Origin: Arachis hypogaea
Taxonomy: Eukaryota > Streptophyta > Magnoliopsida > Fabales > Fabaceae
Length of the DNA stretch: 64,000 bases
Direction of reading: 5' to 3'
Assembly: GCF_003086295.3 (NCBI RefSeq)
Contig: NC_092046.1
Location: 103,767,363 to 103,831,362 of the forward strand
Numbering within the stretch: the first letter of the stretch is position 1; the number at the start of each line of letters is the position of its first letter. A model generated the notes under the pieces. It was not told the origin of the DNA. It searched no databases and saw only the letters and a list, made by a program, of their open reading frames with translations. Below are positions 33,952-46,927 of this stretch, piece by piece. Both the position numbers and the translations under genes were made by a program.

Positions 33952-36839
33952 ACCTCCCCACACTTAAACATTAGCATATCCTCATGCTAAGCTCAAGAGA
34001 AGCTACAAAGGAGTGAAGAGGAATGGTAAAATGTATGAAATGCAATCCTATCTATATGAATGCAACTAAATGTGAAATGCTTCTACCTACTTGGTTAAAA
34101 ATAAATAAGTTCTCCAAGACAAACATAAATCAAATTCCACTAATTCAAACCATACCGTAAAAATAAGTAAACCTGTAAGAAGATAGCTCATGAAAGCAGG
34201 GAATATAGAATCAAGCATTGAACACTTACTGGTAGTGTATATCACTCTAACTCTCAAGTGTCTAGGGTCAATCACTCTACTCTTTCCTAGTCATGCTTTC
34301 TCAACCTTGTTCTTCATCTAACCAATCAACAAATATTTAGTATACCAATGCAAACATCATGAGGTCTTTTCAGGGTTGTAATGGGGCTGAGGTAAAGGTA
34401 AGGATATATATATATATATAAGGCTAAGTGAGCTAACAAAGTGAATCCTTGATTAGTCTAAGATCTCACCTAACATATACATACTTTATATAATTTAAAA
34501 TGCTTTACCTAGCTACCCAAAATTTTCCCACTTTTGTATTACATACTCATGTATCAAACTTATTTTTGAATTTTGTCCCATGTGCATTGATTCTTTTTAT
34601 TTTGCATTTGGGGTAATATTATTTTTCTTTTTTTTTTGTATCCCCATATTTAATTACTTAATATTTTTTTTTCAATGCACATGGTAATTTAATTATTTTG
34701 ATTTTACATGAGCATGCTTCCCAAATTTTCAAAAAACTTATTCAATTTAATTCCCTTTTTTTTTTCTATCATCCCATGTTTCCATAAAAACCCCATACTT
34801 AAATTATACACAATATCTATCTTAAGCTAACCAAGGATTCAACTTGGAATTTTTATTTTGTTTTTCTGCTTAAGGCTAGTAATGTGGTTATGGAACAGAG
34901 GGGGTTAAAAAGCTCAAAGTGGCTAACAAGGGTGAGCTAAAAGGGTAGGCTTATTTGGGATAAGTGAGTGAAAACAAGTAATGGCCTCAATCATATGCAA
35001 GCATGTAAATACATTAAATAATGGACATATAGAGTGGAACAAAGTAAAGATTGCAATTATAGAGAAGAAAACACACAAGAATAAAATATTTATGGTTAAC
35101 TAATGTAACCATGTAATTAATCTCAAAATCTCACAGGTTGTGTGTTCTTTGGCTCAAAAACAATTTTCCAAATACAACTTCAAACAAATTTAACACATAG
35201 AAAATTTTAATTTTTTTATTTAAATTAGTGAAATTTTTTTTTCAAAAATAGAGTCCAAAAAAAAAATTTATTATTTTTCAACCAAGTAGTATTTAAATGC
35301 AAACAATCAACTACACATGCAATCTATTATGCAATGCAACAATGAACTAATGAATAAAATAAGACATTGGTGTTGAGAAGAGAATAACTAACCCATGGAG
35401 ATCGGTATCGACCTCCCCACACTTAAAGGTTGCACCGTCCTCGGTGCATGCTAAGATGTACAAGTGGACGGGCTGCTCCAACTAATGCCTTTCTCTATAG
35501 ATTGTGCAGATTGACTTGCCTGTCTCCCCATATAGAAGTTCTTCCTTTTCCCTTCCTCGGTGACCATCCTGAAATAAGAGGAAAAGGGAGAAAAGTAACC
35601 CAGAAATAAAGATAAGAAAAATAAATAAAATATGGGTTGGTAATGCCAAATAGTAAAGGTCTCAATTACATGGTAGCTACAACATGCAGTGAGAAAACAG
35701 TAGAAGCATACGGCATATCAATAGTGCAAGAATTGCAACAATGGGGGAGAGGGTGTGGGTAATGCAAAATAGTGTAAGTGCATATCAATGCAAAAGGAAT
35801 ATCAGTATTATAAAAATTAGCATTTACTTATAAATAATAATACCCAATTAGAATAAAACAAGTCATGAAGCACCAGAATAATTCAAAAAGATGTAACAGT
35901 TGATGAGAAAATTTTATCACTAATGAAAAAAATAATAATTTGAGAAAAGAAAAAAAATATACCCAAAATTAAAATACAATTGATGAAAGTATGCAAATAA
36001 ATTAAATAAAATAGAATAAAAGTGAAGAGGGATGAGAAGTTAAAAACATGAAGTAAGAAAGAAAGAAGAAAGAAGAAAAGATAGAAAAAAATTAGGATTA
36101 GAAAAGAAAAGATAAGATAATTGGCGCTGATCAGGATAAGTTGTGCGGCGCAGGCAACGCGAGCGCGTGGGTTATGCGTTCGCGCGGATAGCGCTTCTAT
36201 GAAGTGACGCGGACGCGTGGTTGACGCGATCGCATGAATGGCCATACCTTGAAAAATGGCGCGGACGCATGGGGCACGCATTCGCGTGGTGGGGCTTGTG
36301 CTTCTAGCGCGGTTCCAGCCCCACTCCATCACAACTTGCTGCCATACACCCGTTTTACGTCGATTTTTAGGGTCACGCGTTCGCGTGGGTGATGCGGACG
36401 CGTGGGAGGCGTAATTTCCAAATGACGCGGCCGAGTGGTTGACGCGGACGCGTGGGCATGTTTGTGCCAAAGGCACGCCTCCAGCCATGCTCTCGCGTGA
36501 CTCTCTGTTCAATTCTCTTTTCTTCAAAATGCACTGGTGACGCGGACGCGTCAACAACGCTGCCGCGTCGCATGCCTGTTTTTTTTTTTTATGTAGAATG
36601 CAAAATGCAATGCTAATGTGGATGTTATGAATAATTCCAGGTTCAATGAAATAAAATAAAACTTAAAAACAAACAAAACGAAATAAAATTAAAATTGAAA
36701 AAGGAACGATCATACCATGGTGGGTTGTCTCCCACCTAGCACTTTTAGTTAAAATCCTTAAGTTGGACATTTGGGGAGTCCTTTGTTATGGTGGCTTGTG
36801 CTTGTACTGATCCTTGAATCTCCACCAATGTTTGCAATT

Positions 36840-38351
36840 CTAGTATCCTCCGGGATCCCAAACTAGGCGCAGAAAGCCTTCAAGCAAGTTAAAGCAAGTG
36901 ACAAGGCCCCAAGAGTGTTGATTGCCAGAATGAATTCCGGGGTCCCAAACCTTGCTTTTGCCCCCATCTTCTTGTTGATCATTAGTGTTCCAACTGGGTG
37001 GCAGGCAATCTGAATTCTCACTAAAGCGGCCAAACAACTTCCTAGACCCATTCAATTGAGCTTTACACCAACCTTTGTATTTAAACTTTGAGCTTTCCAC
37101 CATATTGAATCTTGCATGACGACTCCTACCACTAACCATCTCCCTCTTACTCTTAAAGCCACAAAGAGCTCTAAGCTAACCATCTGTTTCAAGCAAAGTA
37201 TATTCAAGTGAGCTAATTAAGCTTAGAGATGAGAGATTTACCCACTTGAATGAAGGGATGGATGGTGATGGCTTTGGGAAAGAGGTCTCCAGCAACTATG
37301 GTAAGGTGATTTCCAGCTCCATTCCCTTGTGCTCTTCCTTGACAACTTCCACCTCTTTGCGAGCTTCTTCAATTCCAACCTCTTCCTCTTGGTAGCTTTC
37401 TTCCAAATAAAAATCTTCTTTCTGGCTTACCAAGGGTATGGGAGGTTGTGCTTCCTCTTCTTTAATCTCCATCTCTTGATCAACCTCTGCAAAATCTTCA
37501 ACCATGATATGCCTTGGAGGTTGTACACCCTTTTCAACATCAAATTCAAACTTCTCGGCGGAATCCTGTATAGTTCTCGATTTCCATGGAGGTTCAGCAT
37601 CTCCTAAATCTTCAACCATTTCTTCCTCTGCAACTATTATGGCTTCCTCCAATTGTTCCTATACAAAGCCATGTTCCTCATTGTCCACCGAAGTTTCTAG
37701 TGTCTCCTTCATACTACGCTCTTCTTTTGATTCTCCACATGCAGCCATGGGAGTGCTTTGAGTGCTCAAATGTTGAGAAGCTAATTTATTTACTACCTCG
37801 GTTAAGGCAGTCGCGAGTTCCAGTACATCCCTTTGCATCTTCTCTTGCCCTTGAAGAAGACCACAAAGGATGTCATCCATTGGAGATTGGAGTAGATATG
37901 AGGGTTCATTATTTTGGAGAAAGGGTTCATAATTGGAAGGTGGTTCATCTTGATAAGGATATGGAGATGGTGAATATTGAGGTGGTGGTTCTGGGTGTGG
38001 TTCATATGGTGGTTAGTGTGGTGGATATAGGTTAGGGTCATATGGTGGTGTTTGGTGGTAAGGGACTTGTGAGTATGGTGGTTCAAAATTATGTGGAGGG
38101 GGAGGTTCATAGGTTTTTTATGGTGGGTGTTGATTGTCACGAAGAGGTCCACCATAACCATTGTCTTGGTGCGCATCATAGAATGGTTGTTGATAGTGCC
38201 TTGGAGGTGGTTGTCGCCAAGAGGGTTGATCAAATCCTTGTGGCTCCTCCCATCTTTGATTGTCCCATCCATGACCCAAGCTTTCATTGTAATCTCCTCT
38301 TCCTGTAACATGATTGTAACCAAACTCATAGCCAAAGGGGTGAGAATTCAT
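36840..38351 (-). pseudogene. E5 unit 3 gag-like ORF (broken)
   Basis: Same protein type as in unit 1. Private stops: TAA at 38118-38120 (CAA to TAA after DNQHPP), TAG at 37659-37661 (TTG to TAG after EEHGFV) and TAG at 37296-37298 (CAG to TAG after EITLP). The two stops common to the array are also present. The distal 99-codon part (37139-36840) is open. Confidence 0.75.
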
Positions 38352-38719
38352 AGTAGCTAATAAAAATTAAAAATAAAAACAAATTTAAATTAAAAGGTTA
38401 TTGAAATTTAAATTTTGAATTTGAAAATTAAATTTTGAATTTTAAATTTTGAAATTTGAATTTTGAAAAAGTCAACAATATAAGATAAAGATTTGAAAAA
38501 GATTTAAGTTTTGAAAAGGTTTGATTTTTAAAATAAGATAAGATAAGATTTTGAAAAGGATATAATTTTTTTTTGTGATTTTCGAAAAAAATCAATTAAA
38601 ATAAAGAGCAATAACCTCTTAATTTACGAAAAAGAAAAAATAAAAACAAAAATAAAAACAAATAAACAAGTAAAAAGTAAATATTTACAATAACCAATAA
38701 TAAGGCACATGTTTGCAAT

Positions 38720-38737
38720 TCCCCGGCAACGGCGCCA
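38720..38737 (-). promoter_or_regulatory. tRNA-Asp primer binding site, unit 3
   Basis: Perfect TGGCGCCGTTGCCGGGGA on the minus strand, AAA spacer to LTR 3. Confidence 0.92.
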
Positions 38738-38740
38738 TTT

Positions 38741-40201
38741 TGACGATCGAATTTTTGTTTAGTAAAGAAATTTTATAAAATTAATCGCGTTGGTAGTATA
38801 GTTTCTAAACCAACAGAGAATCCTTTCATACAAAAATTTAGTTGTCACAAGTAACAAAACCCAATAAAATTTATAACCGAAGTATTTAAACCTCGGATCT
38901 TCTTCTCAAGGAATTGCAGGGAGGTATGATTTATTAATGGTTATGGAAAAAGATATGTTTGTGGGGTTTTTTAATGTATAAGATAAAAAGCAAGAATAGT
39001 AAATGGAAAAAAGAATAAACTAATAACTAGAAAAGCTCTTGGCAAGTTATGAGAACTGAAATTCCTATCCTAGTTATCCTTATCAATGGTGATGAGAATT
39101 GGGTTTTAATCCCACTTAGTTAAGTCAAGTGGACTAATTAATTTTATCCTCAAGTCCTAGTCTTTCCTTTGGAAAGGCTAGAGTTATTGGAACTCAAATT
39201 AATCAGCAACTCCCAATTTCAGCAACTGCTTTATTTGATAACTCAAACGTCACCAATTACTTAACCAGAGCCAAAAGGAAGAAAATATCTGAATTAAATT
39301 AAAAGCATTCATATAAATAAAGCAAAGCAAAGTCAAATCTGAAATACCTCAAATTATATTAAATAAAATATTCAAATCTAAATACGAAGAATTCATAAGC
39401 CAAATTGGTAACATGAGTCAGATATGAATAAAAGCATTATAATAAATAAAAATATAAAAGGAATATTGAACCTGAGAAGAAGTTGAAATCCTAAATCCTA
39501 ATATAAATCCTAATCCTAAATCTAAGAGAGAGGAGAGAACCTCTTTCTCTAAAAACTACATCTAATCCTAAAACTATGTGAATATGAATGTATATGAGTT
39601 GTGTGATGAATGGATACATTCTCCCACTTTATAGCCTCTAATCTATATTTTCTGAGCCGAGAACTGGGTCAGAAACAGCCTAGAATTTGCTAGTTTCGAA
39701 TTCAAACACGCTGGTTTTTTCGCCACTACGACGCGTCCGCGTGGATCACGCATTCGCGTCACTTATCGTCAGGGCAGCTATGCCACATTATATATCAAAT
39801 CGAAGCCCCGGACGTTAGCTTTCCAACACAACTAGAACCGCCTCATTTGGACCTCTGTAGCTCAAGTTATGACCGTTTTAGTGCGAGAGGGTCAGGGTGA
39901 CAACTTTGCAGTTCCTTCAACTTCTTGTATTCCTTCCATTTTTGCATGCTTCCTTTCCATCCTCTAAGCCATTCCTGCCTTGTAATCTCTGAAAACACTT
40001 AACACACATATCAAGGCATCGAATGGTAATAAGAGAAGATTAAACATATCAAAATTAAGACCAAAGAAGCATGTTTTCAATCATAGCACAAAATCAGGAA
40101 GGAAAACGTAAACTCATGCAAATCATATGAATAAGTGTATGAATAATTGATAATATCCACTCAATTGAGCACAAGATAAACCATAAAATAGTGGTTTATC
40201 A
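38741..40201 (-). repeat. E5 LTR 3
   Basis: 1461 bp, same boundaries as LTR 2. Shared module 39785-39901; words at 39729-39762. Confidence 0.92.
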
Positions 40202-40651
40202 ACCTCCCCACACTTAAACATTAGCATATCCTCATGCTAAGCTCAAGAGAAGCTATAAAGGAGTGAAGAGGAATGGTAAAATGTATGAAATGCAATCCTA
40301 TCTATATGAATGCAACTAAATGTGAAATGCTTCTACCTACTTGGTTAAAAATAAATAAGTTCTCCAAGACAAACATAAATCAAATTCCACTAATTCAAAC
40401 CATACCGTTAAAATAAGTAAACTTGTAAGAAGATAGCTCATGAAAGCAGGGAATATAGAATCAAGCATTGAACCCTTACTGGTAGTGTATATCACTCTAA
40501 CTCTCAAGTGTCTAGGGTCAATCACTCTACTCTTTCCTAGTCATGCTTTCTCAACCTTGTTCTTCATCTAACCAATCAACAAATATTTAGTATACCAATG
40601 CAAACATCATGAGGTCTTTTCAGGGTTGTAATGGGTCTGAGGTAAAGGTAA

Positions 40652-40653
<2 letters not shown>

Positions 40654-40706
<53 letters not shown>
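40654..40706. repeat. (TA)n microsatellite
   Basis: About 53 bp of pure TA. The equivalent runs in units 2 and 3 (28157-28171 and 34405-34421) are much shorter, so this is a recent expansion. Confidence 0.9.
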
Positions 40707-40709
<3 letters not shown>

Positions 40710-43700
40710 CTAAGTGAGCTAACAAAGTGAATCCTTGATTAGTCTAAGATCTCACCTAACATATACATACTTTATATAATATAAAATGCTTTACCTAGCT
40801 ACCCAAAATTTTCCCACTTTTGTATTACATACTCATGTATCAAACTTATTTTTGAATTTTGTCCCATGTGCATTGATTCTTTTTATTTTGCATTTGGGGT
40901 AATATTATTTTTCTTTTTTTTTTGTATCCCCTTATTTAATTACTTAATATTTTTTTTTTCAATGCACATGGTAATTTAATTATTTTGATTTTACATGAGC
41001 ATGCTTCCCAAATTTTCAAATAACTTATTCAATTTAATTCCCCTTTTTTTTCTATCATCCCATGTTCCCATAAAATTCCCCATACTTAAATTATACACAA
41101 TATCTATCTTAAGCTAACCAAGGATTCAACTTGAAAATTTTATTTTGTTTTTCTGCTTAAGGCTAGTAATGTGGTTATGGAACAGAGGGGGGTTAAAAAG
41201 CTCAAAGTGGCTAACAAGGGTGACATAAAATGGTAGGCTTATTTGGGATAAGTGAGTGAAAACAAGTAATGGCCTCAATCATATGCAAGCATGTAAATAC
41301 ATTAAATAATGGACATATAGAGTGGAACAAAGTAAACATTGCAATTATAGAGAAGAAAACATACAAGAATAAAATATTTATGGTTAACTAATGTAACCAT
41401 GTAATTAATCTCAAAATCTCACAGGTTGTGTGTTCTTTGGCTCAAAAACCATGTTCCAAATACAACTTCAAACAAATTTAACACAGAAAATTTTAATTTT
41501 TTTATTTAAATTAGTGAAATTTTTTATTCAAAAATAGGGTCCAAAAAAGAAACTTATTATTTTTCAACCAAGTAGTATTTAAATGCAAACAATCAACTAC
41601 ACATGCAATCTATTATGCAATGCAACAATGAACTAATGAATAAAATAAGACATTGGTGTTGAGAAGAGAATAACTAACCCATGGAGATCGGTATCGACCT
41701 CCCCATACTTAAAGGTTGCACCGTCCTCGGTGCATGCTAAGATGTACAAGTGGACGGGCTACTCCAACTAATGCCTTTCTCTATAGATTGTGCAGATTGA
41801 CTTGCCTGTCTCCCCATATAGAAGTTCTTCCTTTTTCCTTCCTCGGTGGCCATCCTGAAAGAAGAGGAAAAGGGAGAAAAGTAACCCAGAAATAAAGATA
41901 AGAAAAATAAATAAAATATGGGTTGGTAATGCCAAATAGTAAAGGTCTCAATTACATGGTAGCTACAACATGCAGTGAGGAAACAGTAGAAGCATACGGC
42001 ATATCAATAGTGCAAGAATTGCAACAATGGGGGAGAGGGTGTGGGTAATGCAAAATAGTGTAAGTGCATATCAATGCAAAAGGAATATCAGTATTATAAA
42101 AATTAGCATTTACTTATAAATAATAATACTCAATTAGAATAAAACAAGTCATGAAGCACTAGAATAATTCAAAAAGATGTAACAGTTGAATGAGAAAATT
42201 TTAACACTAATGAAAAAAAATAATAATTTGAGAAAAGAAAAAAAATATACCCAAAATTAAAATACAATTGATGAAAGTATGCAAATAAATTAAATAAAAT
42301 AGAATAAAAGTGAAGAGGGATGAGAAGTTAAAAACATGAAGTAAGAAAGAAAGAAGAAAGAAGAAAAGATAGAAAAAAATTAGGATTAGAAAAGAAAAGA
42401 TAAGATAATTGGCGCTGATCAGGATAAGTTGTGCGGCGCAGGCGACGCGAGCGCGTGGGTTATGCGTTCGCGCGGATAGCGCTTCTATGAAGTGACGCGG
42501 ACGCGTGGTTGACGCGGTCGCATGAATGGCCATACTTTGCAAAATGACGCGGACGCGTGGGGCACGCGTTCGCGTGGTGGGGCTTGTGCTTCTAGCGCGG
42601 TTCCAGCCCTACTCCATCACAACTTGCTGCCATACACCCGTTTTACGTCGATTTTTAGGGTCACGCGTTCACGTGGGTGACGCGGACGCGTGGGGGGCGT
42701 AATTTCCAAATGACGCGGCCGCGTGGTTGACGCGGACGCGTGGGCATGTTTATGCCAAAGGCACGCCTCCAGCCATGCTCTCGCGTGACTCTCTGTTCAA
42801 TTCTCTTTTCTTCAAAACGCACTGGTGTCGCGAACGCGTCAACGACGTGATGTTGAAATTTTTGTGGAAAAAACGAATTTCCAAAACACCCAAAACTCAC
42901 CGGCAAGTATACCGGGTCGCATCAAGTAGTAAAACTCACGTGAGTGAGGTCGATCCCACAGGGATTGATGGATCAAGCAACTTTAGTGGGTGATTAGTTT
43001 AGTCAAGCTAACATTGAAGTAAATTGTGTGAAATTGTAGCCAACAGAAAGTAAATGACAATGAATTTAAAGTTGCAGAAAGTAAATTGCATTGAAACTTA
43101 AAGAACAAGAAAGTAAAAGAGTTGAAACTTAAATTGCAAGAAATGTAAATTAGAGTGAATGTAAATGGGAGTGGGTGCTGAAAATTAAAAGAAAGCAGTA
43201 GATCAAGTAACTGGAAAGTTAAATTGCAAGAAGAACAAAAGGAATTAAGATTTGGGATGCACAATTAAACAAGGAAATATGCAGAGAAATAAATCCGAGG
43301 AAGTAGTAAAATGCAATAGATCTCAACGGAGAAGGAAAATTGCTTAAAGAAGCAAAACAGAAATATAACTCAACTCAATTGCAAAATCTAAAAGAACAAG
43401 CAAAGATCTCAGGGAATCAAAGAGACTAGAAAACAAGTCTAGATTTCAAGCCCTTCCTTGATTCAATAGCAAATAGATTGAAGAAGAAATGAAGATGGAA
43501 GCAGTAAATGAAAACTTTGATTCAAATCCCAATTTCTGAAATTATGCAGACAAGCAAAACAAAGAGAAATCTCAAAGGGAGAATGAAACAGAATTTCTTC
43601 AATTCTCCACCCAAGATTTAAAAACAAAGAAAAGAAAACTAAAGAGAGAGAGCTCTCTAATGCCAATGCTCCCTAGTGGAGCCAACCTTCAATGCTCTCT

Positions 43701-43738
43701 ATTCGAGCCCACCTCCTCTCTAAAATAAAAATGATGCC

Positions 43739-43746
43739 TTATATAG
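43739..43746 (-). promoter_or_regulatory. TATA box of E6 LTR
   Basis: The minus strand reads AAGCCTATATAAGGCATC, a canonical TATA box, repeated at 49228-49235 in the other LTR. The AG/CT hairpin follows about 80 nt downstream. Confidence 0.6.
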
Positions 43747-44026
43747 GCTTTTTACAAAATGAAAATGAAAATGAAAGTGAAATTAAAGACAAATTAAATG
43801 AAATTCCTACTTTATCTATCTCTTGTGCCTTTGAGTGATGATAATGGGCTTTGCTTGCTTTGGATTTGGGTTGAAGATGGCCTCTGTTGATTGCTCTTGG
43901 AGTTGGAAAGAAACCCACTTGTGAACCGGGCCATGAACCATTAAAGCCTGAGTCAAAGTTTGAGGCAAACTTTGACTCAAACTTATTCACCAAACTCATC
44001 ATACAGATGGCCATTTTGCTGTCATC

Positions 44027-44072
44027 CACGTTTGAGCCAAAGTTTGAGGTCAAACTTTGAGCCAAACGTGGA
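44027..44072. repeat. Inverted repeat in E6 LTR
   Basis: Arms of about 22 bp: CCACGTTTGAGCCAAAGTTT reads back as AAACTTTGAGCCAAACGTGG after a 2-6 nt loop, with three mismatches in the middle. The same repeat is in the other LTR near 49516-49561. Confidence 0.75.
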
Positions 44073-44648
44073 TCCCTCTTGTTGCATATCAAGCCTTGGG
44101 GTGCTACTTTGTCCTCTTGTCAACGTTGCCACTTTTATGCCCAATATAGACTATTATATATGGTTGGAAAGCTCTGAATGTCAGCTTTCTAACCCAATTA
44201 GAATCACCTCAATTGGACATCTACAACTCAAGTTATGCTCCTTTAAAGAGGACAGGGTCGCTGGCTTTGGTGTGCAACGTTTGAGGTCGAAAACGCCAGT
44301 TCTGGAGGCTCAAACGCATTGTCCACCCCTTACTATTATATATTATTGGAAAGCCCTAAATGTCTACTTTCCAATGCTGTTGGAAGCGCATCATTTGGAG
44401 CTCTACAGCTCGAGTTATACTCCGTCGAAGGTGCAGAGGTCAATTGGCCTCACTGCAGGTTGCCACCATGTTCGTTTATGTACATTGTGGGGTAGTTTTC
44501 TCCCTCAATTTTAGCGTCCACCATGTAGTGCTATATATTCTTGGAAAGCTCTCGATTTCTAGTTTCCATTGCTTTTTGAATCACCTCATTTGGAGCTCTG
44601 TAGCTCAAGTTATTCATGTTGGAAGTATACCCCTTCAGGCTGTTGTGG

Positions 44649-44762
44649 CGCCAACGTTTGCCAAAAAGCTTGAGCCAAACGTTGGCGCAAGCTTTTTCTC
44701 CCCTGGGTATGTTGGTGTGGCGCCAACGTTTGCCAAAAAGCTTGAGGCAAACGTTGGCGCAA
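44649..44762. repeat. Two perfect 13-bp-stem hairpins in E6 LTR
   Basis: GCGCCAACGTTTG ... CAAACGTTGGCGC occurs twice, with loops of about 15 nt containing AAAAAGCTTGAG. The 5' LTR has both at about 50137-50251, each with one base change. Confidence 0.85.
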
Positions 44763-45147
44763 GCTTTTGCTCCATCCAGGGTGAATTCAACTCTTCCAAA
44801 AGTTTGAGCTAAAGTTTGAGGCAAGCTTTTGCTCAAGCTTTTTGTTCTCTCTTGCTCCTTGCCCTTTCTTCTTTCTTCAACCTTCTTCAAAGCTCTTTTC
44901 ACCTATCATCAATCAATCAAACACATCAAAGCTATGCTCAAAATCATGAGTTTGTTATTCTTTCATAATATATGACAATTATAGCACAAAATCTCATGAA
45001 ATTACATTAATTCATCCATGGTTGATTGAATCAAAGGAAATATGAAATTCTACCCAATTGGCTTACTTATGGCTCAAGAAAGTGCATAAAACCTATAAAA
45101 AAACAAAGAAAAAGCATAGAAAAACATGACATGATGACATGTCATCA

Positions 45148-45184
45148 CAACACCAAACTTAAACCTTGCTTGTCCCCAAGCAAG
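45148..45184 (-). promoter_or_regulatory. 3' hairpin plus purine/T tract of E6
   Basis: On the minus strand an 8-bp stem CTTGCTTG/CAAGCAAG with loop GGGA (45165-45184) is followed by GTTTAAGTTTGGTGTTG, which abuts the 3' LTR. Same layout as in E2, E4 and E5, with a wholly different stem. Confidence 0.75.
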
Positions 45185-46890
45185 AAAAGAATCATGCAAT
45201 AGAGATTGACAATCCAAGGTGAGAAGAATAGCAACTCAATGTTCATGGCAAGCTAGTTTTCTATGCATGCTACAATTACAAAAGAGATGTAAATGATTGA
45301 TGCTTCTCTCTAGCTCATTTTATGAAATCTTTTCCTTATATTTCTTCCTTGAAACAAGCTTTTGCTTTTCTTATTAGCTTCTCCTTTTGGGTGCTTTGCC
45401 TCATGAGTTAATAATAAAGCTACGATTCTAAATGCTTTGTTTTCAAGTATTACCACTTGATACATAAGCACCACAAGCATTTGAATTAGAGGACTTCATT
45501 AAGCATCATTTGTTTCTTTTCTTTACTCTCTAATCATTGATGCTCAGAACCTTGAGCTTTGAGGGAGTGCTTTTGCACTTGAGCCTAGCCTTGACTTCTA
45601 AGTGTTTTGTTTTCAAGCATTTGGCTTGATACATAAACACCACAAGTACTTAACAAATAAATTGCCATTGGTACTCAAAGCCTTCAGCTTTCTCATTCTT
45701 TCCCTTTTTCTTTTCTTGCTTTAATTGTATTTGCCTCTTCAAGGTTTTCATGATTTTCAAAAGATTTCACAAAATGTCCTAGATGAAAACTTCAATTAAA
45801 TAAAATCCAATGCAATTAAGCAACAATCAAATAGACTAACTTTCCAATACTTTTAGGCACAAGCTAAAATCTTCTTTAATGCCTTGTTTGTTTATGATCA
45901 TGATACTTTATTTCTTTTGAATTTACAAAACTCAAGTTGGTAATCATAATGGCACAGCACCATGTTGCAATTTAGAAATCAAACTATGCCTTTTCATACA
46001 CACATGCATACAGAGAAGGTAAAGACAATCATGCAGTTTATAGTGCTTGAAACAAAAAAAGGAACTCTACAACCTTGTAGTTCATCTTCATTATTGTTGT
46101 CCTTTTTCCTCTATTCTTCTCTTTCCCTTGCCTAACTCAGAATGCTTGCTCATCCTCAAGCAACAATTAGAACCGTGGCTATGGGGCTAAGATGGATCAT
46201 GAATGTCTTACACAATGAAATGTTAATAGCACATGTGTTTTAAGCAAGCAAAATGACAGATAACAATCAAGGCACAAGAGACAGCGACAATTTGATTGCA
46301 TAGATAAGAAGGTGTGCACAATACATTGCATAAAAGATAAGTGGCACACCAAACTTAGTGTGACACTTTCACTTGAAATTGATGCAAGTATCTAGTAAAG
46401 ATTGGAAGCAAATTTTTTTTTTGCATAGCAACACCAAACTTAGAATGCAATCCTGTGTCCATTTTATTTGAAATAAGACTAAATGAAACTGTTGTATGTT
46501 AAATACAATCACCAAGCCAAGAATCTTGTCATGAATAAAGCTCTCTTGGTGATGTATTAACAAACACAGTTAATAAAAGAAAGCAAAAATGTAAATGAAT
46601 AAAGATGAAATTAAAATGCTAAACCAAAAGAGAAAAATAAAATTGCAGAGGCATTATGATTATGCAAACAAGTAGTGTTGCTTGAATAAATTGCATAGAA
46701 AAATAAGTGGCACACCAAACTTAGAATCTTGGTGTGTCACTTTCATTTTTAATTTGATGCAATCATCCAAAAAGATTGAAAACAATTTGTTGCAAGGCAA
46801 CACCAAACTTAGAATGTAACCATATGCCAATTTATTGAATTTAAACAAAGCAAAGAAAGAAAACAAAGCAGAGAAGAATTGTTACCTATG
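45185..46890 (-). other. E6 3' non-coding interior
   Basis: No supported gene. It contains four further copies of the tract word ACACCAAACTTAG (near 46348, 46430, 46712, 46802). A TTGCT-TGAGGATG-AGCAA hairpin at 46146-46163 is followed on the minus strand by a purine-rich run. These resemble decayed or alternative tract sites. Confidence 0.6.
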
Positions 46891-46908
46891 GTTGGGTTAC
46901 CTCCCAAC
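46891..46908 (-). promoter_or_regulatory. Hairpin after gag-like ORF (E6)
   Basis: GTTGGG/CCCAAC with a 6-nt loop, in the position of GGTGGG/CCCACC in E2 and E5. Confidence 0.6.
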
Positions 46909-46927
46909 AAGTGCTCTTTTAGTGTCA

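Larger units (their letters stand above)
33952..38740 (-). mobile_element. E5 unit 3 interior
   Basis: A full 4789-bp interior with the same order as unit 2: 3' hairpin and purine tract 33952-33990, central pair 35413-35448, word block 36145-36578, hairpin 36719-36736, gag-like pseudogene 36840-38351, AT-rich leader, primer site 38720-38737. Confidence 0.9.
42848..45147 (-). repeat. E6 3' LTR
   Basis: 2300 bp. Minus-strand start is the 16-bp palindrome TGATGACATGTCATCA (45132-45147). Reading from that start: two hairpins of the GCGCCAACGTTTG type (44649-44762), three tandem copies of the shared module (about 44530-44615, 44333-44430, 44148-44250), a large inverted repeat (44027-44072), a TATA box (43739-43746) and a GAGAGAGAGCTCTCT hairpin (43643-43658). 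The short ORFs inside are not genes. Confidence 0.93.

Noticed and set aside
43960..44514. 184-codon ORF in the E6 LTR, similar in both LTRs
   Set aside because: Both LTRs are recent copies of one sequence, so conservation is no evidence. The frame crosses modules and hairpins and starts differ between copies.
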